A DNA stretch of 64,000 nt from Yponomeuta sedellus (Eukaryota; Arthropoda; Insecta; Lepidoptera; Yponomeutidae). Below, piece after piece: positions 43,155-54,136 of the stretch. How positions within the stretch are numbered: the stretch's first letter is position 1; each line of letters starts with the position of its first letter. Where the stretch lies: positions 11,667,516-11,731,515 of the forward strand of contig OW203734.1 in NCBI GenBank assembly GCA_934045075.1. The letters run 5' to 3'. The position numbers were made by a program, and so were the translations under genes. Below the pieces are notes generated by a model. The model saw only the letters and a program-made list of their open reading frames with translations. It did no database searches and was not told the DNA's origin.

Positions 43155-43336
43155 AAAATATTATTTTTGTTGCACTAACCCGTGCCGTAACCGTAACCCG
43201 AGGACTATTAAAAAAATATTTAGAGGCTAAAAATTCCGCCGATGCCGGGACTCGAACCTTGGCTAACCACACCAGCGCTCTCCCTACTTAGCTAATGGGC
43301 AAGTGCCGGCATCAGTGAAATTTCGAAGCTCTTTAC
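43155..43336 (-). mobile_element. tRNA-like SINE with 14-bp target duplication
   Basis: Flanked by AATATTTAAGGATT (43141-43154, 43337-43350). Part of the body around the B box and anticodon arm is deleted. Confidence 0.85.
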
Positions 43337-43617
43337 AATATTTAAGGATTGTTTTGGAATGGAATGGTGCCGCCCGTTGTAAAATGAATAGACTTTTCTC
43401 CAACTTTTCCACCTGGATAATATCGATCGGACCTATTCGCAGACGGAGTAAGTTTTGTGTGTTGATTCGCTGCAAAAAAATCTAATAATTTTATTGTATT
43501 CTAGCTAACTACGATAGAATATTTGACTGTGGTCACCACTTCTGTCTAGACATGACCACTGTAACTGCGTTGCCGTAACTCAGGGTATTAATTAAGTTTA
43601 TGTACTAAATATATGAT

Positions 43618-43657
43618 AGCTTCTAGACCCGTTATACATTTAACGGGTCTAGAAGCT
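43618..43657. repeat. Perfect 17-bp-arm hairpin
   Basis: AGCTTCTAGACCCGTTA (43618-43634), loop TACATT, and its exact complement (43641-43657). No U-run follows on either strand. Confidence 0.85.
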
Positions 43658-43659
43658 AG

Positions 43660-44364
43660 CCAATATAAAAGACGATGTAAATAATGAGTATAATATAGCT
43701 AGTAGCATAGTCACTCACCTAATAGACCAGCGCACGGAAACCTAAAGAACAAAGACTTCTGACATTTTTCAAGGAAATTGGTGCACCAAAAACAATCTAA
43801 ATATGGGCCACTAGTTATATATAAAGGTACGAGTATAGTGAGCTAAACTTGGCAAGTTCATGATGGTATTGCAAATGGGATGAAAGTAGACTTCAAAAAA
43901 CTTTCAATGTGCAAACAAAAACAAAAGTGTGGAAAAAATTCGAAAAAAGAAGAAAATAGCTTCGAGTGACCAAAGAGGTTTGCAACCTTATTGATACAAT
44001 GTAATGGCAACCCGAATACCTAACAATTTAATAATTTTAAAGTTCTTGTAAAACATACCTTATGTAACAGGGATTATGCCTCTTCCTTAAAAATTGTGAA
44101 TATTTTACAGACCAAATCTCAAATAGAACCAAAAATCAAATTACTCTAATAAACTCGTGTAATGTCACAGTTTATGTTTGATTTTTTTTTCTATAAAAAC
44201 TTATAATAAACTCCCAAATTACCTAAAACAATTGAATAACGACTACAGTTTCTACTAATTTCAAAATGTTATTATACGATAGAAGAATATTTAAAAGATA
44301 GTTTAGATGAAATGAGATAAATAATTGTATAAATGTAACTTTACAAGTAAAATTTACTAAAATT
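43660..44364. other. No recognisable feature
   Basis: AT-rich, no supported frame or shared repeat. Confidence 0.4.
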
Positions 44365-44418
44365 TAATAATAATAATAATAATAATAATGATGAGTGACA
44401 GTGACAGTGACAGTGACA
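44365..44418. repeat. (AAT)n and (GTGACA)n microsatellites
   Basis: About eight AAT units (44365-44389), then about four GTGACA units (44394-44418). Confidence 0.9.
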
Positions 44419-44740
44419 ATAATACATTTGTTTATTCAAGGTAAAGGTTAAATAGAGATTCATCTACATTAAGTTATTCTAAGAAGAAAAAACATAACAT
44501 AAAATGTACTTGGGTACATGTCTGCTGCCATAGCTAGGCTCACATGTAGCCTGTGCTTATGGCGAGCAGGCCCGTGCCTCTGGCGAGGTATATGGTAAGA
44601 TATAAATTGTCATGCTTAGGATAATTACAATGGAGATATGAAAGTAGAAGGTAATGTATAAATTTGAGAGACTAAACAGGAGGTTAACCAAAACTAAAAC
44701 TAAATTGTTAACTACAGAATAACATGCTGTTGTACGTGTA

Positions 44741-44830
44741 TGTTATATTTGTGTGTGTATTTTTGTGCGTGTGTATGGGTGTGTTTGTGTCTGTGTGTCT
44801 CTGTGTGTGTTTTTATGTAGGTGTGGGCAA
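44741..44830. repeat. GT-rich imperfect microsatellite
   Basis: Interrupted GTGTGT/TTGTGT tract. Confidence 0.75.
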
Positions 44831-45366
44831 TTTATTGAGTGTAACTATTGACTAATCAAATGGAGAACGGGTTGGAGGATATTAGAATGTTTTCGGTTTG
44901 TTCGTAAGAAAGAAATTTTAAAATTGAGTTTACTTTCTTTTTACATTCGTGTGACGTAAGCGTGAGATTTGTATGGATAATTTAGTATTATGTGACTGGA
45001 ATAATTTGCAGGGAAAAACCTTTATCGCTTATATTTATCTTTCAACATGGAAGCTCCATTGTGATCCAAATACTTTGTTTTGCAAGTTCCATTTTGAAAC
45101 TGTTTATAGAAACAAAAAGAAGCTTCATATTTTTAGTGTTGCATATACCTCATGGTTATTTCCTTAACGCGAAGGACATAAGAAGGGTCACAAAGGATTT
45201 GGTAAATACGGAAAAGGGAAACATTGCGGTTTTCCTCTATTTTGTCATTTTATGCAAAGTTATGATATGGGCTTAAAGAATTTCCCTTAGCATTATGTTA
45301 CTACTAAATATGCGCGTGACTTCTTTCATGTTAATGTTGGACAAAGTAACCTATATTATTAATCTA
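44831..45366. other. No recognisable feature
   Basis: Two overlapping plus frames (64 and 94 codons) show no domain pattern. Confidence 0.35.
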
Positions 45367-45408
45367 CACTTCTACGAGTGAATGAAGAACTTGGCCTTCT
45401 ACGAGTGT

Positions 45409-45567
45409 TAAAAACCTATTTAGAGCCTATAAATTCCACCCATGCCGGGATTCAAACCCGCGACCTCTGGCTATCCGTGCCAGCGCTCTTTCCAACTGAG
45501 CTAATGGGCGACTCACCGGCATCAGTGAAATTTCGAACCTCTACACTATTCTCTGTATTACGTACAG
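45409..45567 (-). mobile_element. tRNA-like SINE with unusually long flanking repeat
   Basis: Near-complete body. A 24-bp direct repeat beginning ACTTCTACGAGTGAATGAAG flanks it (45367-45390 and 45568-45591). On the left an extra TGGCCTTCTACGAGTGTT separates repeat and SINE tail. Confidence 0.75.
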
Positions 45568-45598
45568 ACTTCTACGAGTGAATGAAGAACTCGAAAGC

Positions 45599-45682
45599 AC
45601 TTGGCCCCCGTGGTGGAGTATGGCCACCTTTCGGCCATGCAGGAAAAGAATAATGCCCCAGCAGTGGGGACGTACAAGAAAT
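45599..45682 (+). repeat. 5S-like SINE tail fragment
   Basis: CCGTGGTGGAGTATGGCC…GCCCCAGCAGTGGGGACGTA, tail only. Confidence 0.55.
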
Positions 45683-45789
45683 CACGCGAAAAAACACATT
45701 TGGTGAATTGGAGTGCCCATTTAATATTTATTATAACAGTCTTAAAGTAAATGTACAACCAAACATTCCGCGAATATTGCAAGCGTCTA

Positions 45790-45892
45790 GCTATCACGGG
45801 TTTATGAGATACAGCGTAGTGACAGACTGACACACGGATGTGTGTCTTAGTAATATGGCTTTGTTTTTATTCGTTGGGTACGGAACCCAAAA
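45790..45892. repeat. GGGTTCCGTAC-type MITE fragment
   Basis: Ends in GGGTACGGAACCC as the 23.8-kb MITE does, with the GACAGACTGACACACGGATG internal word; the other terminus is missing. Confidence 0.4.
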
Positions 45893-45964
45893 AAAATCAG
45901 AGCAGTGTACATACAGCACTAGAAGTCGCCAATCGGCAATGGGCACCAATTTTTTATACAGGCC

Positions 45965-46212
45965 TTCTATTAGAAAGAGTATGGGCTTAATTACCACGCG
46001 TGCCCACCGCGGATTGGTAACTTCTAGTCTTTAAACGCCTCAGACACTCGGGTTTCCTCACGACGTTTTTCTTCAGAAATCGCAATCGTTAGCAAGTAGC
46101 AATCGCTTCACAAATGTACATAACTTAGTAAACGTGCCCGCACTGGGAATCAAACCTAGGTCTCTCGCTTCCGAATCCATTTTTTTACCAATTGGCCACA
46201 AGCGCTGTACCA
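45965..46212 (-). mobile_element. tRNA-derived SINE, near full-length reference copy
   Basis: Minus strand: head AGCGCTTGTGGCCAATTGG…GAGACCTAGGTTTGATTCCC (A- and B-box-like), then GTACATTTGTGAAGCGATTG, CGTCGTGAGGAAACCC, GTGGGCACGCGTGGTAATTA and AGCCCATACTC. It explains headless fragments at 6.75, 9.3, 13.2, 55.5, 57.0 and 62.3 kb. Confidence 0.65.
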
Positions 46213-46249
46213 AAAAATATAATATCTACCAAAAATACAGTTGACATGT

Positions 46250-46598
46250 TCATATCAATCCTTTGTATATTCCCAATGCTGGGGCGCAGGTGTCTTTCTG
46301 CATCGCAGGAAGGTTAGGCCATACTCCACAACGGGGGCCAAGTGCGAGTTGGCGGAGGATTGTAAGATAGTAGCGGGCCTTACTGTCAGAAGTTATCAAG
46401 TCACCCATGAGGACTTTGACGTACCCTAACGACTGCCATTGCATGACAGCCGGCACCAACGGTTTAACATGCCGTGTGTGTAAGCACGCAAGCACTCGGA
46501 AAAAATACCAATAGCTGTTTTTTTGGATGGTCACCCATCCAGTACATGACTGCGCCTGATGATTCCAATCACTCGGTTCCACTAGACCACGACCACAT
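46250..46598 (-). mobile_element. 5S-rRNA-like SINE copy
   Basis: Tail, middle and part of the head (CCAGTACATGACTGCGCCTG; GATTCCAATCACTCGGTTCC) in minus orientation; near full-length but the 5S-like box is diverged. Confidence 0.65.
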
Positions 46599-46858
46599 AA
46601 AAAATACAAAACTAGTAATACAGTATTATTTTTAGTTAACTTTTGAGACTGTACAGCTGTAGCTCCAATTAAGTTCCACAGTTACAAAGCGAGCGAACGC
46701 GGGAATCTAAAATAACAAAAAATAAAAGAACCCGATTGCAGTGATAAATAAACTGAAATGGAAAAAACAAGATTATTTTATTTTAAATTGCTAACGTCAA
46801 ATCAGAAGAGATGAGTTGCTTTACTTGAGGGACCAAATGAGTATTATTTGCTCAAACT

Positions 46859-46969
46859 GTTGCATTTATAACTTTATTTAAAATGTTGCAGTCGGGACCA
46901 ATTAGAGGATTTTAAACAAACAGTAATGGGTCCCGACTGCAACATTTTATATAAAGTTATAAATGCAAC
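46859..46969. mobile_element. Small foldback MITE, 41-bp arms
   Basis: GTTGCATTTATAACTTTAT…GTTGCAGTCGGGACC pairs with GGTCCCGACTGCAAC…ATAAAGTTATAAATGCAAC. 111 bp in total. Confidence 0.75.
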
Positions 46970-47047
46970 TAAATATAACAGCGCCATCTAGTGGCTCCTA
47001 GCTGTACTTTAACGAAGCTTTATTTTATAGCTAAATTTTATTTTTTG

Positions 47048-47260
47048 TCACGGTGCTGATCGCATAATTCTGATTTGATATAGCGTATGACACCCGCGCA
47101 AGGATGACGAATCGAATGACACCTTATTTAACAAAATCTGACCATTGGTTAAGGAGTTATGAGGAAACATAGAATCGGACATACTTACATACATACATAC
47201 ATACATACGAACTAAACACATTACCCTCCTTTTGGGCTTCGCCGCAGTCGGGTAATTAAA
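47048..47260. repeat. Unassigned repeat-like block with (ACAT)n
   Basis: A short tetranucleotide run (about 47184-47207) is followed by CTTTTGGGCTTCGCCGCAGTCGGGTAA, a composition unlike the flanks. No second copy was found in the window. Confidence 0.3.
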
Positions 47261-47498
47261 TAAAGACAGTTGACTGTTGATAAATGGTTTCGTGCCAAGA
47301 TTTCTCAACAAAGCAACACGATCTTTGTCCCAGAGAGTTAAGACGGGGACACACTCCAGTAATAACTTCTGCAGTGAGACGCATGACTAGCGTAATTTTT
47401 TCGTACGCTTACAGGCTGTTGACTGTTAACAGGTTGTCAACATACAACATAAAACCTGACATGTGCGAGTACAAACTTAACTTTTCCGTCAATGGTTG

Positions 47499-47612
47499 TC
47501 TGGAAGAAATTACTTTTAGTAATAAGGCCGCCACTTGTACTGTACTGTTATTTTATAAGTCTTTTATGTAATCCCTGGTGTACATGCAATATAGAATATA
47601 CTATCTATCTAA
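47499..47612 (+). repeat. LINE 3'-end fragment (AATAAAGAATATTCTTATC family)
   Basis: GGTTGTCTGGAAGAAATTAC, AATAAGGCCGCCACTTGTAC, ending GAATATACTATCTATC. Confidence 0.6.
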
Positions 47613-47656
47613 CTTTGTAGTTTAAAAGTATGTATCACATCACACTATATTTACAT

Positions 47657-47866
47657 ATTATTTTTAACGCACTAACCCGTGCTATGGACAATATTAAAAA
47701 CCTATGTACTTAGTACACATAATAATGTCAAGAGGTTCAAAATTTCACTGATGCCGGTGAGTCGCCAAATAACTCAATTGGAAGAGCGCTGGCACGGATA
47801 GCCAGAGGTCGCGGGTTCGAATCCCGGAATGGCTGGAATTTTTAGCCTTTAAATAGGTTTTTAAAA
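47657..47866. mobile_element. tRNA-like SINE pair in opposite orientation
   Basis: 47657-47705 is a minus-oriented tail (AACGCACTAACCCGTGCTA…AAAAACCTA). 47732-47866 is a plus-oriented body and tail. Together they form an incomplete foldback. Confidence 0.65.
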
Positions 47867-47889
47867 GTATATTTATATATAATTGTGAA

Positions 47890-48092
47890 TAAATTATAAA
47901 GGCGAAAGTTTGTGAGTGTGTTTGTTTGTTAGTTCTTCACGTCTAAACGACTCGACCCATTTTAATAAAATTTGGTATGGAGTTAGCGGACACCTTAGAT
48001 TAATACGTAGGCTACGTTTTACTGCGGGAATATATCTTATTCCCATGGGAAACATCGATAAGCCGCAGGTAACGCCGCGGAAAACGGCTAGT
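47890..48092 (+). mobile_element. Helitron-like short element
   Basis: Runs from AATTATAAAGGCGAAAGTTTG through TTTGGTATGGAGTTAGCGGA to a GC-rich end CCGCGGAAAACGGCTAGT. CTAG-T ending after a hairpin-like CCG…CGG fits a Helitron 3' terminus. No coding. Confidence 0.5.
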
Positions 48093-48182
48093 CTCCTATA
48101 AAAGTACTTATATGCTTAGTGTGTAATAAAATAAAAGAGTAGTTGAGTAGTAAAGAAAATGTATTTATGTCGTGTGTAGTAA

Positions 48183-48320
48183 CATAAAATCACGCCTGTA
48201 TCCCGAAGAAGTAGGCAGAGAAGGTCTGCCGCTTGCCACGGTGCTGACAGATCTCTTTCGCTTCATAAATATTCATTGGTCGATTCATTCACGCGTGCCG
48301 ATTTCGGGTACTTATTTCTT
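48183..48320 (-). repeat. LINE 3'-UTR fragment
   Basis: GTATCCCGAAGAAGTAGGCAG, GTGCTGACAGATCTCTTTCG and GCCGATTTCGGGTACTT. Confidence 0.5.
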
Positions 48321-48736
48321 ACCCTTTTTGTAGTAACTTTATAAAACAGTTAATTTTTGTCGTTACTAAGCAGAAGTAATTATATGAAATATTGTACAAA
48401 CTGACGTACAGGCCTTTAAGTTAGACGAAGCGATTTTTTCTGTTCACCTCCTCAGTACAGCGCCTTGATTATGTAACTTTTCCATCTGGATCCAACATAT
48501 CCATCTGGGTTCAAAAGAGGATATATTATATGCTTGCCGCGTAGTTATAAGGCGTAAATGTATCACGCATAGTGGGAGCCACAGGTCAGTGGACATCTGA
48601 AACATGCCATTGAAGACACATAATTGTACGACAAAATCTAGTAAATATTTAGTTTTTGCACTCAGACTCATACGTTAAATATTAATAATCAGGGCGCAAA
48701 TCTTAAAAATAACAGTACAAACATAAACTCTTTATA

Positions 48737-48893
48737 CTATTTTTATTTTTAATGCACTAACCCGTGCTAAGGACAATTTTATAAACCTATTTAGAGGCTA
48801 AAAATTCCACCCATGCTGGAATTCGAACCAGAGGTCGCGGGTTCGAATCCCGGCATGGGTGGAATTTTTAGCCTCTTAATAGGTTTTTATTAA
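48737..48893. mobile_element. Foldback tRNA-like SINE derivative
   Basis: CCTATTTAGAGGCTAAAAAT…CCCATGCTGGAATTCGAACC meets AGAGGTCGCGGGTTCGAATC…CTCTTAATAGG in inverted orientation. The left arm adds the full SINE tail. Confidence 0.75.
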
Positions 48894-49785
48894 TTCTTTA
48901 TTTACCAAAAAGGTAAAAAGTCCTACACTTAATCTAACGAGGGTAAACAAAAATTTATATTACTAAAAAGTTGCTTTCCGCTGGCCTCCGCCAATGGTTT
49001 TCTACTTGTATTTTCAAGGTCAAGACTGAGTATAGAAGAGCGGGTGATCGTGTTCTTTCGCTATAAAAAGATTTTTCCTGCCATACAGATCGTATGATTG
49101 GGGACAGCCGGTCCGATGGTATATGTCATTTATGGTAGGTATGTCATGTCATGTGAAACACAGGTATGTCATGTCGCGTTACTTGCGCGATGCAGGAATA
49201 TTTGAGTATATAGTGCGCGCGCAGAGTTGACATGTACTTGCTCTTACACCGAGTATTTTTATATCGATTTTTGTATCGGTGGTTTAGTATCAAGTTTTCT
49301 ATATTATGAGCTTTAAACTGGACCCAACGATAAATTTCTTTGCTGATATTTTGTTCTATAATTACATTTCAACTGAATTGCAGTGGAAAATCCTCAACAA
49401 TTTCATTCGTGGCAATTCTCAGCAAATAATTTCGGCTGAACTCGAGTTACATTTTAATTAAATACCTCCTGTTATAGGGGGCAAGTCGTCGTAACTCAAA
49501 GGTATTTAGAGCCCATTACGTTAACAAGGGTCGCAAAATGAATTATTTACAAGATAGCAAACAAAACGCATTGCATAATACTTCGAGCTATAAAGTAGAT
49601 ATTATTAGCTTCTTTGTAAACTGAAGTGAAATTATGGCTCACGTTCATTTTGTATTTTGTATTCTCTTCGAGATTTTATAAAGTCGTTGAATTACAGATC
49701 AAAGCATTCACAAAAAAAATTAGCACTGGTCACAATAAAAAAATAAAGTATTGCTTTTTTTCTTCAATTAACTCACACATACAAA
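48894..49785. other. No recognisable gene
   Basis: Contains a small ATGTCATGTC direct repeat at about 49138-49178; otherwise AT-rich with no supported frame. Confidence 0.4.
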
Positions 49786-49912
49786 TCGGACGATGTCGTT
49801 GAGTCCGGTTCCGTGGATGCGGCTGGCAGTTGATCGTGTGAGATGGCATTTGAAGGAAAATGCCAATACCCAGCAGTAGGCAGCAGTGGACTGACAATGA
49901 TGATGATGAACG
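49786..49912 (+). repeat. LINE 3'-end scrap
   Basis: GAGATGGCATTTGAAGG…CAGCAGTAGGCAGCAGTGGA followed by GATGATGATGA, a LINE-type ending different in detail from the RTE-like tail. Confidence 0.4.
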
Positions 49913-50001
49913 TAAATCTATGGAATGAAACTTTTAACCGTTTTGGAGAAGTTGGCGTTTCTTTCCGGCCTTGTAATTCCGTACCTATTTACTGTAACAG
50001 A

Positions 50002-50204
50002 TCTTAAAAACCTATTTAGAGGCTAAAAATTCCACCCATGCCGGGATTCAAACCCGCGACCTCTGGCTATCCGTGCTATCCTATCTGGCACTGATAGCCA
50101 GAGGTCGCGGGTTCGAATCCCGGCATGGGTGGAATTTTTAGCCTCTAAATAAGTTTTTAAAATTGTCCTTAGCACGATTTAGTGCACTAAAAAAATAATA
50201 ATCA
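50002..50204. mobile_element. Foldback tRNA-like SINE derivative with 9-bp duplication
   Basis: Two inverted copies of the SINE 3' half meet at CTATCCTATCTGGCACTGA, arms about 70 bp. The tail continues on the right arm only. Flanked by TGTAACAGA (49993-50001, 50205-50213). Confidence 0.85.
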
Positions 50205-50253
50205 TGTAACAGACCTGTCAAAGCAACTAAAAATGTAAATAAAAAAGTAGAAA

Positions 50254-50755
50254 AATGAAATTAAATGAAAAGGTTTTATTCAAAGTAACGCAGAAACTGC
50301 GGCATAATGAACGTTACAAGTCAAACTAGGTGTACATTTCCAAATCTAGATCATTTTGGTGAAAAAGGGGAAAAAAACTCGAAACTTTGTTTTTTCAAAG
50401 CCCTTAATTTACATAGTTTACATAATTTTCACAAAACTCATGCATTTTACATGTTTTAATTCCAGACATCATTTTCATCTTAATAATCCTTAATATTATA
50501 GTAGCCCTTTTGGCACAGAGTATACTTTACACAACTTTTGAACTGCGTTTAAGTCAAACTTAATATATCTTCAGGGATTTTTTTATAGAAATGTATACAA
50601 TGCCCCATGAAGGATGTTTAACCTTTGCCAGCCTAAATGTTGGGATCATAAGTTTATGTTTATTTATAGTATTTATATTATGTTGGCTACCTGCAGTTTT
50701 AAAGTTGCTAATATATTTCCTGACATACATAATGTTTCATAGATATACTAAGAAG
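50254..50755 (-). pseudogene. 5'-truncated second copy of the 14.9-kb LINE
   Basis: Follows 14901-15420 closely: GGTTTTATTCAAAGTAACGC, ATGCCCCATGAAGGATG, TTTGCCAGCCTAAAT, ATGTTGGCTACC. Multiple indels relative to the first copy; only the C-terminal and 3'-UTR region. Confidence 0.75.
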
Positions 50756-50939
50756 CGTTGGAACTTTTAGACATCACACTAAATAAAAGCGTAGAACTCT
50801 AGCATGAAAACGTAGCGCAGAGCGTCTTCTACCGTGGTAGCGCTACGATTGAAGACCTACGCTATCGCAGCTACGAGACTACGCCGCCTACGGCGTAGCA
50901 CAATAAAATGCTATAGCGTTAGTAAAAGGCTCACAAAGA
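50756..50939. repeat. CTACG/CGTAG-rich block
   Basis: Many GTAGC, CTACG and CTACGCC words, with a hairpin CTACGCCG-CC-TACGGCGTAG near 50880-50899. No family recognised. Confidence 0.45.
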
Positions 50940-51395
50940 TAATTTACTAGATGTGACCCGCGGTTTATCGATTTCCTCATGGGGATAAGATATTTTCCCG
51001 CAGTAAAATGTAGCCTATATTAATCCAGGGTGTCAGCTAACTCCATACCAAATTTTATCAAAATCGTTCCTGTAGTTTAGACGAGAATAAGTTGTATAGA
51101 ATCAGGCGTTACTTTGCGGAAATCACATAAAGTGATGAAGTCACATGCATTTGGGAGCCTGAGGATGCCTCGTGTTAGAGGCGAAACGCGTCGCGTGTTT
51201 TCTCACACAAGTATTGGTGTTGGTGGTGGTGTGTTCGTGTCTTGCTTCTGCTTGAAAAAGTGGGAGGAAGGGCGGTGCATTAACTAACCGCATAGTGCTT
51301 GTGGGATTTTTGGCGGAATTCAGCAAAGTAATTTTAACTTTTTAATACGAGAAGAAAAAACAAACATACACACTCACAAACTTTTTCCTTTATAA
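50940..51395 (-). mobile_element. Helitron-like element with internal insertion
   Basis: The outer parts match the 22.96-kb copy (CTAGATGTGACCCGCGGTTT at left; AACAAACATACACACTC and CTTTATAA at right). About 260 bp of extra DNA (roughly 51090-51345) lies between them, starting and ending near ACGAGAA words. That insert carries a hammerhead-like motif at 51159-51186. Confidence 0.5.
51159..51186 (+). ncRNA. Hammerhead-ribozyme-like core (speculative)
   Basis: CTGAGGA (CUGANGA core) at 51159-51165, a GCCTC/GAGGC stem with loop GTGTTA, then GAAA at 51183-51186. The following CGCG-TCG-CGTG could form stem III. One extra T lies between core and stem II, and I could not pair a convincing stem I, so it may be a relic or chance. 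Confidence 0.2.
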
Positions 51396-51413
51396 TATGA
51401 CAGAGTGTGATGT

Positions 51414-51780
51414 TCGTTATCAACCCTTGTATGTCCCCAATGCTGGGGCACGGGTCTCTTCCTGCATAGCAGGAAGGTTAGGCCATACTCCACCACGGGG
51501 GCCAAGTCCGGGTTGGTGGAGGATTGTAAGACAGTGGCGGGCCTTACTGTCAGAAGTTATCAACCCGCCCATAAGGCCTCTGACATGGCTTAACGATTGC
51601 CATTATATGACAGCCGGCACTAACAGCTTAACGTGCCTTGCGATGCACGGAAGCGCTCGGAAAAATGCCACTAGCGGTAGTCACGGGATGCTCACCCATC
51701 CTGTACCTGACCGCGCCTGTTGTTGCGTAACCAAGTGATTGATTCCAATCACTTGGTTCGCCTAGGCCACGAGCTCTTCT
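51414..51780 (-). mobile_element. Full-length 5S-rRNA-like SINE with 10-bp duplication
   Basis: Flanked by AGTGTGATGT (51404-51413, 51781-51790), which fixes the length at 367 bp. Minus-strand head: CTCGTGGCCTAGGCGAACCA…TTACGCAACAACAGGCGCGG, then AGGATGGGTGAGC. Confidence 0.8.
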
Positions 51781-51790
51781 AGTGTGATGT

Positions 51791-52313
51791 ATGATGTGAT
51801 GATTCGACTCTATAGCCTGTAGCGGAACATTCTTTATTTGACGCCTTGAGGTTTGATCTGATAGATTTATGTTATTCACTTGAATCCAGACTATTTGTGG
51901 CGAGTAGAGTCTTTAATCACCAGGATTAAGCTGTGCAAGTCAGAGCGAAACCAGATCGGCCTCTTTCGATAAAAAATCAAGTAAGTTAATCCGAATATAA
52001 ATGAATAATGTGTGAAAGTTTTAGTTCACACATTTACTTTAAACAAAAATTGCGTAGGAAAAATCAGTTTTGCAACGGATGGGAGATTTTTTTTGAGATT
52101 AAATCGAAAATAAAGGGGTTTTATTTAAATTTGGGTGTAGTGTTTATGAGTAAAGGCATTTAAAATACATGCTATATGAATCGATTGGTTAAAAATATAA
52201 GTGAGACTTTAACAGAATTTTTAAAAACAGTCCTTGTTGCCCAATTAGGAATGCTTCTAAAACTGCTTCTCAAAATAAATGCCTTCTTATGATACCTAAC
52301 TTACGATTTATGT
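51791..52313. other. No recognisable feature
   Basis: AT-rich, nothing supported. Confidence 0.4.
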
Positions 52314-52506
52314 GAAGATGTTCTTATTGTGAATCTTCTGCAATAATTTTTCGACGGATTTATAACAAATTAAATGACCGAAGTAGTCAATAAAAATAAA
52401 TAAACAAAACGTTTTTATAAAGAAAAACTTTTTAAAAAGCTCTGTTTTATTTTTCATAACGCCGTCGAAAGATTATTGCAGAAGATTCACAATAAAAATA
52501 TCTTTC
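52314..52506. mobile_element. Foldback MITE, ~44-bp arms
   Basis: GAAGAT…TTATTGTGAATCTTCTGC…TCGACGG on the left pairs with CCGTCGAAAGATTATTGCAG…ATCTTTC on the right with a few mismatches. Non-coding interior. Confidence 0.7.
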
Positions 52507-53534
52507 AAATGGTATACGAAATAACCGCGTAATATTTTATTTACTTACTAAATTACATTGGTTCCCAAAATAAACGTACTATAAATAAAGCTTACTTACT
52601 CTATGAAAAATCAATTCCATAAAATTAATCTTCATTTGACTTCAAAATAATTTCCATTGCTATAATTGGCCGCAAAAAACCAGGTCACAAAAAATGTCGT
52701 GTGTACTTGAGTACTTTTATTTCCACAGCGAAAACTTACTGGTTACTACAATACACTTACTACAATACAGAGCCGATACAGGGCCCACATTACGTCAAAA
52801 TAACCGAACCCGATATATTTACGAGCACACTTCATCCAAATGAGGTCTTGCTGATCCCGCGCCTAGCTGTGCGATAGGGCACGCCGGGAAGTCGAATCTA
52901 GCACTCAGCGGTCAGGAGACTCCGTGAAGCTTTATGGGATGGCAATTAGGGAGGTGTCCTAGATTCATAGTTCTTATTCAGCCAAGTTTGTTGTCAGCAA
53001 AACCTTTATGCGAGAAGCGTGGCATCGGATGCATTGCGATAACAATATTGTGGTTTTCGCGCTTCATGTTTTATTATTTTTTGCTATCTTGCGGGCACGA
53101 ATTGTCTCTATCTGGTCTAGGCTATGTGAGGCAAAGAATGCAATGTTGCAAGCCGTTTGAGATCATCTCACGTGTAGTATATAGTCACTGGATCTCTGTG
53201 CAGATGGGCGCGAACCACAAGTATTTTTTTCTTAAGGTATATTGTGCTACCATAATTTGTTATTAGTTTGTATTCTGAGTTATTTGTAATCATTATCAGC
53301 ATTTGTATATGGGTCTGTATACCTAAAATAAATACTTATTATTAATACTATCGGTAATCGGTATCTGAGTTATAAAAATATGTAAAACTGACTAGCTGTT
53401 AAGTGTAGATTTCCATAGTGTAAGGGCCCACTTTGTAATTAGTAGAATATATTATATGCTGCCAAGTGTTTAACATTACTTAGACCGAAGAAATCATGGC
53501 TAGAATTCTGTTTTCTGTTTGTGAAGTAATGTGT
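52507..53534. other. No recognisable gene
   Basis: A 110-codon frame at 52934-53266 (+) is hydrophobic in places but has no domain, promoter or codon pattern to support it. Confidence 0.35.
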
Positions 53535-53695
53535 AAAAACCTATTTAGAGGCTAAAAATTCCACCCATGCCGGGATTCGAACCCGCGACCTCTGGCTATC
53601 CGTGCCAGCGCTCTTTCCAACTGAGCTGATGGGCGACTCACCGGCATCAGTGAACTTTCGAACTTCTTTACACTATTCTCTGTATTACGTACAGT
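53535..53695 (-). mobile_element. tRNA-like SINE, near full-length
   Basis: Body, leader end (CTGTATTACGTACAG) and tail start in minus orientation; a 30-bp gap separates it from an (ACAT)n tract. Confidence 0.75.
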
Positions 53696-53726
53696 ACGCA
53701 AGAAAGTGTTTTTAATCTGTCTATCA

Positions 53727-53822
53727 ACATACATACATACATACATACATACATACATACATACATACATACATACATACATACATACATACATACATAC
53801 ATACATACATACATACATACAA
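53727..53822. repeat. (ACAT)n microsatellite
   Basis: About 24 uninterrupted units. Confidence 0.97.
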
Positions 53823-54136
53823 CCGCGAAAATCCTCCTAAATTGTAAACATTTTTGTAGATGGTTTTACGAGGCCTATACAGGGTGTCTCATTCAAATAG
53901 GTCAGTATGGGAAAGTCTGAAACTATAAGACATACGAAGATCTGTTCTGAGGAACCATGTCATCGATTTTATTAACAAGAAAAACTGCATTCATACATTT
54001 TAAAAAACATGTGTACTCCGTTCGGATATCGAACCCGGTTTTTATGAAAAAAAAAAAACTTCTATTAATCAAAGGGCTTTTAATTCAAAGGGCATTGAAA
54101 AGCCCACTTAAAATAAGTATGTAGATACTTATTTAA

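Noticed and set aside
52934..53266. 110-codon frame with hydrophobic segments
   Set aside because: No domain, no repeated family and no transcription signal; frames this long occur by chance in 64 kb.
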